A stretch of 36,834 bases of DNA, from NCBI GenBank assembly GCA_900472295.1, contig UCIA01000017.1:22848-59681 (forward strand). Direction: 5' to 3'. Position numbers and translations under genes: made by a program. The notes under the pieces are model-generated. The model was not told where the DNA came from. It worked only from the letters and a program-made list of their open reading frames with translations, and made no database searches. Source of the stretch: Hyphomicrobiales bacterium (GTDB lineage Bacteria; Pseudomonadota; Alphaproteobacteria; Rhizobiales; Rhizobiaceae). Positions 7,657 to 15,736 of this stretch are shown here, one piece after another (within the stretch, counting starts at the first letter, position 1; every line of letters begins with the position of its first letter).

Positions 7657-7977
7657 TCACCCCAGCAGCGCCCTTTGCCTCTTCGCTCCGCCCGCCTTGC
7701 GCCAGGCATTGAACCGATGCGTGGCGGCGGCGAAGGATATCTTCATCTGCTGTGCCACGGAATAGCGCGACTTGCCGTCGTCGAACAGGCGGTAGCAGCA
7801 TTCGACGCCCTCCTCGGTCAGCTTGCCGTCGGGGGCCTTGTTGTGCGGATTGGCGGGATCGAATTTTTCGACCTGCTGGTCGACCAGGCCTTTCAGCCGC
7901 TGCAGGTCGGCCTCGATGCTGGCGATGAGATCGAGGACGGGTTTCGGATCGAAGTGGGTGTGCGGCTTTGCCGTCAT
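7657..7977 (-). CDS. Conserved hypothetical protein with HTH-like C-terminus
   Basis: A 106-residue soluble protein. The N-terminal part (about 10-45) is helical and charged and could form a short coiled coil. The C-terminal half, from GVECCYRLFDDGKSRYSVAQ through QMKISFAAATHRFNAWRKAGG, reads like a helix-turn-helix: a helix, a turn, and a recognition-like helix rich in Arg and Lys. It could be a small DNA-binding protein, but I do not recognise a named family. It is monocistronic and divergent from mbfA across about 160 bases. A role in iron control is only suggested by position. Confidence 0.75.
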   Translation of the reverse strand: MTAKPHTHFDPKPVLDLIASIEADLQRLKGLVDQQVEKFDPANPHNKAPDGKLTEEGVECCYRLFDDGKSRYSVAQQMKISFAAATHRFNAWRKAGGAKRQRALLG

Positions 7978-8102
7978 CTCTCGGAGACCTTTCGCTTTGG
8001 GTGTCGCCGAATATATAGGCGAACATTCACTGATAATGAAGCGCCTGCGACGGCATGGCGCTTCAACAATTCTTGACCGCGATTGACCGGAGAGCCGCCA
8101 AC

Positions 8103-8131
8103 CCCTAGTTTAGAATAATTCTAAACTAGGG
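8103..8131 (+). promoter_or_regulatory. Irr box (iron control element) in the mbfA promoter
   Basis: A perfect dyad with 14-base arms around one central base: ccctagtttagaat, a, attctaaactaggg. Its core TTTAGAA-N3-TTCTAAA is the published rhizobial Irr/ICE box pattern. A -35-like TTGACC at 8083-8088 followed after 17 bases by TAGTTT (8106-8111) would place the dyad over the -10 region. In that case Irr bound under low iron would block transcription and release it when iron is plentiful. The dyad is seen; the regulator is inferred from rhizobial knowledge, and the irr gene is not in the window. Confidence 0.85.
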
Positions 8132-8141
8132 TGAATTCATC

Positions 8142-9125
8142 ATGCTTTCCCGTGTCTTCGGCTTCGGCCGCCGCCCCTTTGAAACGCTATCGGAACAGGA
8201 GATTCTGGCGCTGGCGATTTCGTCCGAAGAGGATGACGGGCGCATCTACCGCGCCTATGCCGACGGGCTGGCTGAAAACTTTCCGCAATCGGCGAAAGTG
8301 TTCGAGGCGATGGCGCAGGAGGAAGACGGCCATCGCGACGCGCTGATCGAGCTTTACCGCAAGCGCTTTGGCGAGCGCATCACGCTGATCCGGCGCGAGC
8401 ATGTGAAGGGCTATTACGAGCGCAAGCCCGACTGGCTGGTGCGGCCGCTCGGCATCGAGCATGTGCGCAGCCAGGCCGAGCAGATGGAGCGGCGCGCCTA
8501 TCTCTTTTATGTCGAGGCGGCGAAGCGCACCAGCGACGCCTCGACCCGAAAACTGCTCGACGAGTTGGCGGCGGCCGAGCAGAGCCATGAGAAGTCGGCG
8601 CACCGGCTGGAACAGCAGCATGTGCCGGGCGCCGTCAAGGACGAGGAGGCAACCGCCGAGCAGCGCCAGTTCATTCTGACCTATGTTCAGCCGGGTCTGG
8701 CCGGGCTGATGGACGGCTCGGTGTCGACGCTGGCGCCGATCTTTGCCGCCGCCTTCGCCACCCACGACACCTGGCAGACGCTGCTGGTCGGCCTCGCCGC
8801 CTCGATCGGCGCCGGCATTTCGATGGGCTTTACCGAAGTCGCTTCCGACGACGGCAAATTGTCGGGGCGCGGCTCGCCGATCAAGCGGGGGCTTACCGTC
8901 GGCATCATGACGACGCTGGGCGGCCTCGGCCACGCGCTGCCTTACATCATCCCGCATTTCTGGACGGCAACCGCGGTGGCGGCCGTGGTGGTGTTCTTCG
9001 AATTGTGGGCCATTGCCTTCGTCCAGAACCGCTACATGCAGACCCCCTTCCTGCGCGCCGCGTTTCAGGTGGTGCTGGGTGGTGCGCTGGTGTTTGCGGC
9101 CGGCGTGCTGATCGGGAATGCGTGA
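8142..9125 (+). CDS. mbfA: Membrane-bound ferritin MbfA (ferritin-like plus VIT1 domain), iron exporter
   Basis: A 327-residue two-domain protein. Residues 1-165 form a ferritin/rubrerythrin-like four-helix bundle with di-iron ligands in ISSEEDDGR (Glu29/30), EEDGH (Glu61, His64) and AEQSHEK (Glu146, His149). Residues 175-327 form a VIT1-type iron/manganese transport domain with about five membrane helices, starting at PGLAGLMDGSVSTLAPIFAAAF. In Bradyrhizobium and Agrobacterium MbfA exports iron, lowers iron and peroxide stress, and is repressed by Irr. The perfect Irr box ends 10 bases before the ATG, which strengthens both calls. It is a single-gene unit followed by a hairpin repeat that could act as a terminator. 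Confidence 0.93.
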   Translation: MLSRVFGFGRRPFETLSEQEILALAISSEEDDGRIYRAYADGLAENFPQSAKVFEAMAQEEDGHRDALIELYRKRFGERITLIRREHVKGYYERKPDWLVRPLGIEHVRSQAEQMERRAYLFYVEAAKRTSDASTRKLLDELAAAEQSHEKSAHRLEQQHVPGAVKDEEATAEQRQFILTYVQPGLAGLMDGSVSTLAPIFAAAFATHDTWQTLLVGLAASIGAGISMGFTEVASDDGKLSGRGSPIKRGLTVGIMTTLGGLGHALPYIIPHFWTATAVAAVVVFFELWAIAFVQNRYMQTPFLRAAFQVVLGGALVFAAGVLIGNA

Positions 9126-9137
9126 GCGGCGACCTTT

Positions 9138-9368
9138 CCTTCCTCCCTTGTGGGGTGAGTAGCCGGTTCGCATAAGCGAATTCATCGTGTCAGTGGCACG
9201 ATGAAAGGCCAGCGAACGCCGGGACGCTGCGGAGCAGCGGGGACCCGGCAGGTGGATCGGGCCACCACCCGGCCCTTCGCAGGCTCAGGGCGTTCGAAGC
9301 TCGAAAAGCCAAGCAATTGGCTTTTCGTTCGCTGCGCGAACCGCCTCTCACCCCACAAGGGGAGAAGG
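9138..9368. repeat. Long hairpin repeat element, 231 bp
   Basis: Terminal arms ccttcctcccttgtggggtg and caccccacaaggggagaagg pair over about 20 bases, and pairing continues inward (agccggttcgcataagcgaa with ttcgctgcgcgaaccgcc). Inside is the sub-hairpin cgaaaagccaagcaattggc/ttttcg, also found at 26994-27018 and 33787-33810. This fills the gap between mbfA and the ABM gene. No coding capacity is apparent. Confidence 0.75.
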
Positions 9369-9375
9369 TGGAGCT

Positions 9376-9720
9376 TTACCCATTCACCGCCCGGCTATCC
9401 CCAGGTGCTTCATCCCTCTCGGTCAGCCCATAGTCGCGCACCACATGCGCGATCCTTAACCGGTAGCCGGCAAAGATACCGCCGCGGCCGGCCTGCTGCG
9501 CCTGCCGGTGCTCTTCTATATTGCGCCAGGCCTTCACCGCTTCCTCGTCGCGCCAGAAGGAGAGCGACAGGACGCGGTTGGGGTCGGCCAGGCTCTGGAA
9601 GCGTTCTATCGAAATGAAGCCATCGATACCGTCGAGCAGCGGCCTGAGTTCAGCGGCGATGCCGAGATAGGCATCGCGCTTGCCCTGCGCCGGTTGCACT
9701 TCGAAGATGACAGCGATCAT
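9376..9720 (-). CDS. Antibiotic biosynthesis monooxygenase (ABM) domain protein
   Basis: A 114-residue alpha/beta ferredoxin-like dimeric protein. Family features are the opening strand MIAVIFEVQPAQGKRDAYL, the core DGFISIERFQSLADPNRVLS, then LSFWRDEEAVKAWRNIEEHR, with the His of the ABM hydrophobic pocket. Members include small monooxygenases, haem-degrading IsdG-like enzymes and proteins of unknown role. The ATG overlaps the stop of the NIPSNAP gene by four bases, so the two are translationally coupled. The protein ends with a short polar tail (about 20 residues) that adds little to the fold. The substrate is unknown. Confidence 0.85.
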   Translation of the reverse strand: MIAVIFEVQPAQGKRDAYLGIAAELRPLLDGIDGFISIERFQSLADPNRVLSLSFWRDEEAVKAWRNIEEHRQAQQAGRGGIFAGYRLRIAHVVRDYGLTERDEAPGDSRAVNG

Positions 9721-10073
9721 GCTTCCTCCTTGACCGCGGTCTGGAACAGCTGCCGCGGTCCATGCGGCCCGGACACCAGCTTCAGGAAGATGCGGTCTTC
9801 TTTCAAGATGAACTTTTCGCGGCGCGCGAATTCGTAATTGGCCTTGCCCGCCGGATCGGCGGCGAGCCGGGCGCGGTAGGCTTCGTAGGCGGCCAGGCTG
9901 TCGATGTTGTAGGCGGCGTAGGCGGTGGTGGCCGAGCCCTCATGCGGGGCGTAGTAGCCGATCAAATCGGCGCCGCAGCGCGGAATGGCCTGACCCCAGG
10001 CCTTGGCATATTGCTCGAAGGCCGGCTTGCCGAACGGGTCGATCTCATAGCGGATGAAGCAGGTGATGGTCAT
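9717..10073 (-). CDS. NIPSNAP family protein
   Basis: A 118-residue member of the dimeric alpha-beta-barrel superfamily. It begins MTITCFIRYEIDPFGKPAFE and shows the NIPSNAP hallmark of a strand followed by YAKAWGQAIPRCGADLIGYY, then TAYAAYNIDSLAAYEAYR. The reading frame extends 43 codons further upstream, but the start used here has a good ribosome site (ggag) and matches the normal N-terminus. It is the first gene of a two-gene unit with the ABM protein, which has a related fold; together they may form a heteromeric enzyme or binding protein. The biochemical role is unknown. Confidence 0.87.
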   Translation of the reverse strand: MTITCFIRYEIDPFGKPAFEQYAKAWGQAIPRCGADLIGYYAPHEGSATTAYAAYNIDSLAAYEAYRARLAADPAGKANYEFARREKFILKEDRIFLKLVSGPHGPRQLFQTAVKEEA

Positions 10074-10155
10074 CGTGATCTCCTTGGTTTCGCGTGAATA
10101 GTTCGAGCGGCGTCGAAACATTGTGCCGCCGGGTCTGCTAGGCAAAGTCTGGCGG

Positions 10156-10359
10156 TCAAGCCTGCCAGAAGGATTTTGCGCATTCGCGGCGCACATCCTC
10201 ACGGGTCAGGCCGAGGTCGCGCAGCAGATGGTCGTCGATCTCGGCGAGGTCGAGCCGCTGCAGATGGCGGTCGTACCAGCGGGCAAGCAGCCGCCGCTGC
10301 AGCCAGGTGACGAACGGGAACGGTTGGCGGCCGGCGAGTGGGGCGGAAGCGGTTGGCAT
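10156..10359 (-). CDS. DUF1127 (YjiS-like) small protein
   Basis: A 67-residue basic protein with the DUF1127 signature in its second half: WYDRHLQRLDLAEIDDHLLR followed by DLGLTREDVRRE. Small DUF1127 proteins of alphaproteobacteria have been linked to RNA binding, phosphate/carbon metabolism and stress adaptation. The frame permits a start seven codons earlier, but the ATG at 10359 has an ideal ribosome site (aaggag) and is preferred. It is divergent from the ArsR regulator across about 70 bases, so the two probably share a control region. Confidence 0.88.
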   Translation of the reverse strand: MPTASAPLAGRQPFPFVTWLQRRLLARWYDRHLQRLDLAEIDDHLLRDLGLTREDVRRECAKSFWQA

Positions 10360-10428
10360 CGGCGTTCTCCTTGATCTCACCCGACATTAGTGATTATCTC
10401 GCAAGAATGCTTCGATGGAGACCTAACT

Positions 10429-11103
10429 ATGCGTGAAGGACCTGACATCGCCCGCATCGCCAGCCTGGTCGGCGATCCGGCGCGGGCAAACATGCTGAAT
10501 GCGCTGATGGGCGGCACGGCTTTGACGGCCAGCGAACTGGCGCTGGAGGCCGGCGTGTCGCTGCCGACGGCGTCCTCGCATCTGTCGAAGCTGATGGAGG
10601 GTGGGCTGCTGACCTTGGCGAGCCAGGGGCGGCATCGCTATTACGGTCTCGCCGGGCCGCAGGTGGCGGGGATGATCGAGGCCATCACCGGCGTGGCGGA
10701 AGCGGTTGGCCCCAAGCGCGTGCGGCCGGGTCCGCGCGACGGCGCCATGCGCGTCGCCCGCGTCTGCTACGACCACCTTGCCGGCGAACAGGCGGTGGCG
10801 ATGCTGGACCGCCTCGTCGCGCGCGACATCCTGCTGCGCGACGACAACGAGATCAGGCTCGGCCCGTCGGCGGCGTCGCATTTTTCGGCCATCGGCATCG
10901 ATGTCGGCGCCAAGCCACGCCGGCCCGTCTGCCGCGCCTGCCTCGACTGGAGCGTGCGCCGCTCGCACCTCGCCGGCACGCTGGGCGCGGCAATTCTCGA
11001 CAAGATCCTGTCGGAGAAGTGGGCAAGGCGGGAGAAGGATAGTCGGGCGGTGGTGTTTTCACCGGTGGGGAAGGTGGCGTTTGAGCGGGTGTTTCTGGCT
11101 TAG
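10429..11103 (+). CDS. ArsR family transcriptional regulator
   Basis: A 224-residue regulator with an N-terminal winged helix: ARIASLVGDPARANMLNALM, then TASELALEAGVSLPTASSHL with recognition helix SLPTASSHLSKLMEGGLL, and the wing ASQGRHRYYGL. The C-terminal 120 residues form an uncharacterised domain carrying a Cys-x-x-Cys in RPVCRACLDWSVRR, which may sense a metal or oxidant, although the canonical ArsR metal site is not obvious. Earlier in-frame starts exist, but ATG 10429 with an upstream ggag fits the family. It is divergent from the DUF1127 gene and is a candidate controller of it and of the NIPSNAP/ABM pair beyond. Confidence 0.88.
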   Translation: MREGPDIARIASLVGDPARANMLNALMGGTALTASELALEAGVSLPTASSHLSKLMEGGLLTLASQGRHRYYGLAGPQVAGMIEAITGVAEAVGPKRVRPGPRDGAMRVARVCYDHLAGEQAVAMLDRLVARDILLRDDNEIRLGPSAASHFSAIGIDVGAKPRRPVCRACLDWSVRRSHLAGTLGAAILDKILSEKWARREKDSRAVVFSPVGKVAFERVFLA

Positions 11104-11185
11104 TTTTCTGGTGGCAATCTCGCAATGTCGGCAGGACAAAGCGGGGTGTGACGGAACGCTACGTTTGTGAACGTGTTCGCGGCCC

Positions 11186-13699
11186 TCACCCCCGCTTCAA
11201 CACCTTTCCTTGGCTGAAAAAATCCGCCCACGGATCGGCCTTCTCCAACTGCTTCAGCGTCGTCTTGTCGCCGATCGGAAACGCATTCGGCGCCAATCCC
11301 GCTTCCACCTCCGCCCACGTCACCGGGATCGATACCGTTGCGCCCTTCTTGGCGCGCGACGAGTAGGGCGCGACCGTCGTCGAACCCCGGCCATTGCGCA
11401 GATAGTCGACGAAGATTTTCCCCGTGCGCGCCTTCTTCGACAGCGTCGCGGTGTAGCGGTCGGGCGCGCCCTGCTCCAGCGCCTTGGCGAAATCATGCGA
11501 GAAGGTTTTGACCGCCTCCCAATCCGCCGACGGTTTCAGCGGCACCAGCACGTGATAGCCCTTGCCGCCCGACGGTTTGACGAAGTTGGGCAGCGACAAT
11601 TCGTTGAGCTTGCCCCTGATGTCGAGCGCGGCCTGGCGCACCGCCTTGACGTCGACGCCTTCGTCGGGATCGAGATCGAAGATAATCTGGTCCGGCTTTT
11701 CCAATTCGTCGATCTGGCAGCCCCAGATGTGAACCTCGACCACACCATATTGAACCAGAGCGGCAAGGCCGTCGAAATCCCGGATGAACAGGATTTCCTC
11801 GCCGTCGGTCGGGTCCTTCATGCGGGCGATCTTGTCGCTCATGCCAGCCGAAGCGTGTTTCTGGAAGAAGCGCGGGCCGCCAATGCCGTCCGGCGCCCTG
11901 ACCAGGCTGAGCGGCCGGTTGACGACGAACTGTTCCATGCGCGGCCAGACCAGCGCGTAGTGCTCGAGCAGAGCTTGCTTGGAGATTTTTTCCTCGGGCC
12001 ACAGCAGCTTTTCGGGGTGGGACAGTTTCACGCTGGTGGTCATCGCCCCAGCCTTTGTCCCGGCAGCTTTACCGGCGCTGCTTGCCGCCAGCTTTGCCTT
12101 GCCAGCCGCTTTCGATGGCTTTTCCTGCACGACATCCTCCGCCGGCTTGTCCTCGCGCAGTCCCTGGAACGACGCGTGGCGTATTATACGGTCGGAGGTC
12201 CAACTGCGGAACTCCACTTCGCCGACAAGTTCTGGAACAACCCAGACCAGGCCCTTGCCCTTCGGCACGGTGGCGGCGAAAGGCGATGAGTTTGCCTTCA
12301 GCGCATCGAGCTTTTTCTTCAGATCGGTGGCGCCCTTGACCGAGAAACCGGTGCCGACGCGGCCGGCATAATGCAGCTTGCCGTCCTCGTGATAGCCAAC
12401 CAGCAGCGAGCGCAGGCCGCGCCCGGTCTTCTCCGACGGCAGATAGCCGCCGATGACGAATTCCTGGCGCGCCGTGCATTTCGACTTCACCCAAGCCGGG
12501 CCGCGGCCGCTGCGGTAGGTTGCGTCGACGCGCTTGGAGACGATGCCTTCCAGTCCCATGCGGCAGGCATGCTGCAGCATGATCTTGCCGGGCTCGGCAA
12601 AATGGTCGCTGAAGCGGACGGCGGCATTTTCGGCCGGCTCGCCAAGCAGCTCCTGCAGTGCCTGCTTGCGTTCGACCAGCGGCTCGGCGCGCAGATCCTT
12701 GCCGTCGAGCCGCATCATGTCGAACACGTAGTAGGTGAAACGGTTGGTGCGATTGGCGGACAGATCCTGCTGCAGCAGCGCGAAGGACGAAATGCCGCTG
12801 TCGGCGAGAACGACGATCTCGCCGTCGATGATCGCGTCGCTGCATTTCAGCTGGGCCAGTTCAGCCACGATCTCCGGACCGAATTTCTCCGTCCAGTCGA
12901 GGCCGGTGCGGGTCAGCAGTCGCATTTCGGTGCCGGCGATCTGCGCCTGCATGCGATAGCCGTCGAATTTGACCTCGTGCAGCCAGTCCTTGCCGGGCGG
13001 CGCCTCGCGCTCCAGCGTCGCCAGTTGCGGCTCGATGAAATCGAGACGCTTGCCGGCTTTCGCCTTGCTGGAGGCAGGCTTGTTGGAGTGCCAGACTTTT
13101 GGCTTCTTGCGGTCAGCGGTCTTGCCCTCCGCGACCTGTTCGATGGTCAGGCCCGACTTCACCGATTTCGGTGCGTCCTTCAGAATATCCTCGCCGGGGC
13201 GGGCGGCGGCATCGTCGGATTTGATCAGCAGCCAGTTGTCGCGCTTCTCACCCGCGCGCGGTTTCAGCCTGACGAGGTGCCATAGGCCGTTCAGCTTCTT
13301 TCCCTTCAGCTCGAAGGATATATGCCCCTTCTTCATCGCCTTGGCGGGGTCGATCTCGGGCGTCCATGTGCCTTCGTCCCAGACGATGACCGTGCCGCCA
13401 CCATACTCGCCCTTGGGGATGGTGCCTTCGAAGCCGGCATAGTCGATCGGGTGATCCTCGACATGCACGGCCAGACGCTTTTCGTGCGGGTCGAGGCTCG
13501 GGCCACGCGTCACTGCCCAGCTCCACAACACGCCGTCATGCTCGAGACGGAAATCATAGTGCAGCCTGGTCGCGTCGTGTTTCTGGATGACGAAAATGCC
13601 GCCGGCCTGCTTGCCGCGCGTGACCTTGCCGGCCGGCTCGGCCGTCTTCTTGAAATCGCGCTTGGACTGATATTGTTCGAGGCCGGCCATAGCGCTCAC
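11186..13699 (-). CDS. ligD: Multidomain DNA ligase D (phosphoesterase-ligase-polymerase), NHEJ
   Basis: An 837-residue protein with all three LigD modules in the order usual for rhizobia. The 3'-phosphoesterase spans about 1-190 (HDATRLHYDFRLE at 41-53). The ATP-dependent ligase spans about 220-510, with nucleotidyl Lys244 in HEVKFDGYR, IDGEI at 291-295 and EGIVSKR at 384-390. The primase-polymerase runs from about 555 to the end (metal-binding DLDPDEG at 675-681). A Lys/Ala-rich linker (about 520-552) joins ligase and polymerase. It seals double-strand breaks held by Ku. The GTG start overlaps the ku stop codon; an ATG three codons in (MAGLEQYQ) is an equally plausible start. It is convergent with the ArsR gene. 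Confidence 0.95.
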   Translation of the reverse strand: MSAMAGLEQYQSKRDFKKTAEPAGKVTRGKQAGGIFVIQKHDATRLHYDFRLEHDGVLWSWAVTRGPSLDPHEKRLAVHVEDHPIDYAGFEGTIPKGEYGGGTVIVWDEGTWTPEIDPAKAMKKGHISFELKGKKLNGLWHLVRLKPRAGEKRDNWLLIKSDDAAARPGEDILKDAPKSVKSGLTIEQVAEGKTADRKKPKVWHSNKPASSKAKAGKRLDFIEPQLATLEREAPPGKDWLHEVKFDGYRMQAQIAGTEMRLLTRTGLDWTEKFGPEIVAELAQLKCSDAIIDGEIVVLADSGISSFALLQQDLSANRTNRFTYYVFDMMRLDGKDLRAEPLVERKQALQELLGEPAENAAVRFSDHFAEPGKIMLQHACRMGLEGIVSKRVDATYRSGRGPAWVKSKCTARQEFVIGGYLPSEKTGRGLRSLLVGYHEDGKLHYAGRVGTGFSVKGATDLKKKLDALKANSSPFAATVPKGKGLVWVVPELVGEVEFRSWTSDRIIRHASFQGLREDKPAEDVVQEKPSKAAGKAKLAASSAGKAAGTKAGAMTTSVKLSHPEKLLWPEEKISKQALLEHYALVWPRMEQFVVNRPLSLVRAPDGIGGPRFFQKHASAGMSDKIARMKDPTDGEEILFIRDFDGLAALVQYGVVEVHIWGCQIDELEKPDQIIFDLDPDEGVDVKAVRQAALDIRGKLNELSLPNFVKPSGGKGYHVLVPLKPSADWEAVKTFSHDFAKALEQGAPDRYTATLSKKARTGKIFVDYLRNGRGSTTVAPYSSRAKKGATVSIPVTWAEVEAGLAPNAFPIGDKTTLKQLEKADPWADFFSQGKVLKRG

Positions 13700-14562
13700 G
13701 CCGACTTGCGCTTGGGCGCTGCGGCTTTCGCCTTGCCGCTCTTAGCTGCCGGCTTGGCCTTCTTCGCCGGGGCTTTCGCCGCGCCGCCATCAGACAGACT
13801 CTTCTTCAGCGCGTCGAACAGATTGACGACATTGGACGGCTTGGGCGCTGCCTGCGCCTTTGGCGCCTTCTTGCCGGCCTTCTTGGCGCGGATCAGTTCG
13901 AGCAGCGCATCCTCATATTTGTCGTCGAACTTCGACGGATCGAACTTGGCTTTCTTCTTGTCGATGATCAGTTCGGCCAGATCGGTCATCTCCTGGTCGG
14001 TCTTCACCGCCTTGATGTCGCCGAAGACGGTGTCGGGCTGTCGCACCGTGTTGTCATAACGCAAGGTAGTCAACACCATGCCCTTGCCGAGCGGTTCGAT
14101 GACCACCGGGCGCTCGCGGCTGTAGAGCACGATGCGCGCCAGCCCGGCCATCTTCTTGCCGGCCATGGCATCGCGGATGACGGCAAAGGCCTCCTCCGAC
14201 ACCTTGTCGGCCGGCGCGACATAATAGGGCGTGTCGAGGTAGATCTGCTGGATCGAGGCTTTGTCGACGAAGCCGTCCAGCGCCATGGTGTGCGAGGATT
14301 CGATCTGCACCGAAGCGATCTCGTCTTCCTCGATGTGGACGAAGTCGCCGTCATCGAGTTCGTAGCCCTTGATCTCATTGCCCTCGTCGAGCGGCTTGCC
14401 GGTCTCGGCATCGACATAGATGCGCTTGACCGTGTTGCCGGTCTTGCGGTTGAGCACCCGGAACGAGACCTTTTCGGTATGGGTGACGACGTTGGTCAGT
14501 TCGACGGCGCAGGTGACCAGCGACAGTTTCAGATAGCCCTTCCAGGCGGGGCGGGGTGCCAT
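13696..14562 (-). CDS. ku: Ku protein, NHEJ DNA-end binding
   Basis: A 288-residue bacterial Ku. The core beta-barrel begins with WKGYLKLSLVTCAVELTNVV and includes HTEKVSFRVLNRKTGN and the family stretches GYELDDGDFVHIEEDEI, SIQQIYLDTPYYVAP and VLTTLRYDNTVR. The C-terminal tail (about 228-288) is very rich in Lys, Ala and Pro, as in many rhizobial Ku proteins, where it promotes DNA binding and threading. Ku binds DNA ends as a homodimer and recruits LigD, encoded next with a four-base overlap, making a minimal two-gene end-joining operon. No regulatory dyad was found in the upstream gap. Confidence 0.95.
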   Translation of the reverse strand: MAPRPAWKGYLKLSLVTCAVELTNVVTHTEKVSFRVLNRKTGNTVKRIYVDAETGKPLDEGNEIKGYELDDGDFVHIEEDEIASVQIESSHTMALDGFVDKASIQQIYLDTPYYVAPADKVSEEAFAVIRDAMAGKKMAGLARIVLYSRERPVVIEPLGKGMVLTTLRYDNTVRQPDTVFGDIKAVKTDQEMTDLAELIIDKKKAKFDPSKFDDKYEDALLELIRAKKAGKKAPKAQAAPKPSNVVNLFDALKKSLSDGGAAKAPAKKAKPAAKSGKAKAAAPKRKSA

Positions 14563-14927
14563 GGCGAAACTCCTGCGCGATGCGGTTCAATCGAGAACGA
14601 GCAAGGTCCGTTCCGGTTCCGGCGGCGCTGGTGGCGGGGCTGACTACGCCAGCCGGAAGGGGGAATGAAAATTTCGCCGCGGCGGCGAAGATTGAAACAG
14701 AAGCGCGCCCAAGCGACATCGAAGCGAAACATATGTGATGCAAAAGTCACATTGGCCGGAATGGGTGCAAAAGGCGCTGAAAGACCCCGAAACTGCCGCA
14801 TTCCGGCCACGAAGCATCGAGTTTTCGACCAAAGATTAACATCGTGTTCACCGACTATTCACGCCTCGACGCTATGATGCCCGCAATCGGACGGGACATC
14901 CGAAAATCGGGACAGGGACTGACTAAA
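14563..14927. other. Gene-free gap upstream of ku
   Basis: About 365 bases between ku and a small ORF. It holds a compact palindrome, ttcgccgcggcggcgaa (14673-14689), and a more AT-rich stretch near 14690-14760 that could carry the ku promoter on the minus strand. No convincing coding sequence or RNA gene was seen. Confidence 0.5.
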
Positions 14928-15068
14928 ATGAAATTCTGGGGCCACATCGCCGGCTACGCCGCCGCCATCCGCGAGTTCGTCGCGCCGACCTATCGGCCGG
15001 AGCGCTATTACATGCGCGGCCCGGGCCCGGCCTGCGCTCGTCGCGGCGGCTCGCTCGGCGCGCATTGA
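14928..15068 (+). CDS. Small hypothetical protein, 46 residues
   Basis: A short ORF beginning MKFWGHIAGYAAAIREFVAP and continuing with an Arg/Tyr-rich stretch (TYRPERYYMRGPGPACAR). The first half could be an amphipathic helix and the second half is basic. The start follows a run ending in gactaaa, with only a weak purine-rich ribosome site (cagggact). Codon use is like that of neighbouring genes. It is monocistronic, between ku (divergent) and the DCC gene. I do not recognise a family; the coherent composition makes translation plausible but not certain. Confidence 0.45.
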   Translation: MKFWGHIAGYAAAIREFVAPTYRPERYYMRGPGPACARRGGSLGAH

Positions 15069-15247
15069 TCATGACCTTCGAAACGCGTCACGACAGCCGG
15101 ATTTGCCGGCCGGCCACCGATCCCCGTGCAACCACCTATCGCGCCGAGCGCCCCGCGCTGGCCGCAAGAGGTCGTGCGACAACGCCACGGCTTTGATCCC
15201 GCCGCCGGCAGGCTTAGTGTTGAGAAACACAAGCTGCCGGATGTCCC

Positions 15248-15673
15248 GTGAAACCTCCTCCTGAACCCTTCGATGCCAGCCAGCCGTTGATCGTCTTCGA
15301 CGGCGTCTGTGTGCTGTGCTCGGGCTTCGTGCGAACGGTGGTCCGGCTCGACCGCAGAAGCCGCTTCCGCTTCGCCACCGCGCAGTCGCCCTTCGGCGAG
15401 GCGCTGTTCCACAAATACGGCCTGCGCACCGAGAGTTACGAGACCAATCTGGTCATCGTCGGCGGCGCGCCTTTCATGCGGCTGGACAGTCTCATTGCGG
15501 TGGCGAGCGAACTCGGCTGGCCGTGGCGAGCGGCGAAGATCCTGCTGCTTCTGCCACGCCCGCTGCGCGACTGGCTCTACGAACGCATCGCCAAAAACCG
15601 CTACGCCATCTTCGGCCGCAAGGACAGTTGCGAAATCCCGTCCGCCGCGATGCGGGCGCGAATGGTTGATTGA
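15248..15673 (+). CDS. DCC family thiol-disulfide oxidoreductase (DUF393)
   Basis: A 141-residue protein with the DCC hallmark near the N-terminus: IVFDGVCVLCSGFVRTVVRL, where Asp18 and the redox pair Cys21-x-x-Cys24 give the family its name. The remainder is typical: FRFATAQSPFGEALF, a middle strand ETNLVIVGG, and a C-terminal segment LLLLPRPLRDWLYERIAKNRYAIFGR with a second conserved Cys. The fold is thioredoxin-like; real substrates are unknown. It starts with GTG behind a weak ribosome site. The next gene follows after 63 bases on the same strand, so a two-gene operon is likely. Confidence 0.9.
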   Translation: MKPPPEPFDASQPLIVFDGVCVLCSGFVRTVVRLDRRSRFRFATAQSPFGEALFHKYGLRTESYETNLVIVGGAPFMRLDSLIAVASELGWPWRAAKILLLLPRPLRDWLYERIAKNRYAIFGRKDSCEIPSAAMRARMVD

Positions 15674-15736
15674 TGCATGTCGCCCCAGACGTGACCTCGG
15701 TTCTGGGAAAACGACAGGCATGGAGGCAATAGCGCG

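Noticed and set aside
7441..7660. CRISPR-like repetition around ccccgtatagtgacgggg
   Set aside because: Only two copies in inverted orientation, with no regular spacers or cas genes; an inverted repeat element fits better.
8187..9185. A 332-codon minus-strand frame over mbfA
   Set aside because: Shadow of a gene with intact iron-ligand and membrane motifs; His/Arg-rich translation typical of antisense frames.
12371..13285. Long plus-strand frames opposite ligD
   Set aside because: LigD carries all catalytic motifs across this stretch; the opposite frames have no ribosome site or recognisable sequence.
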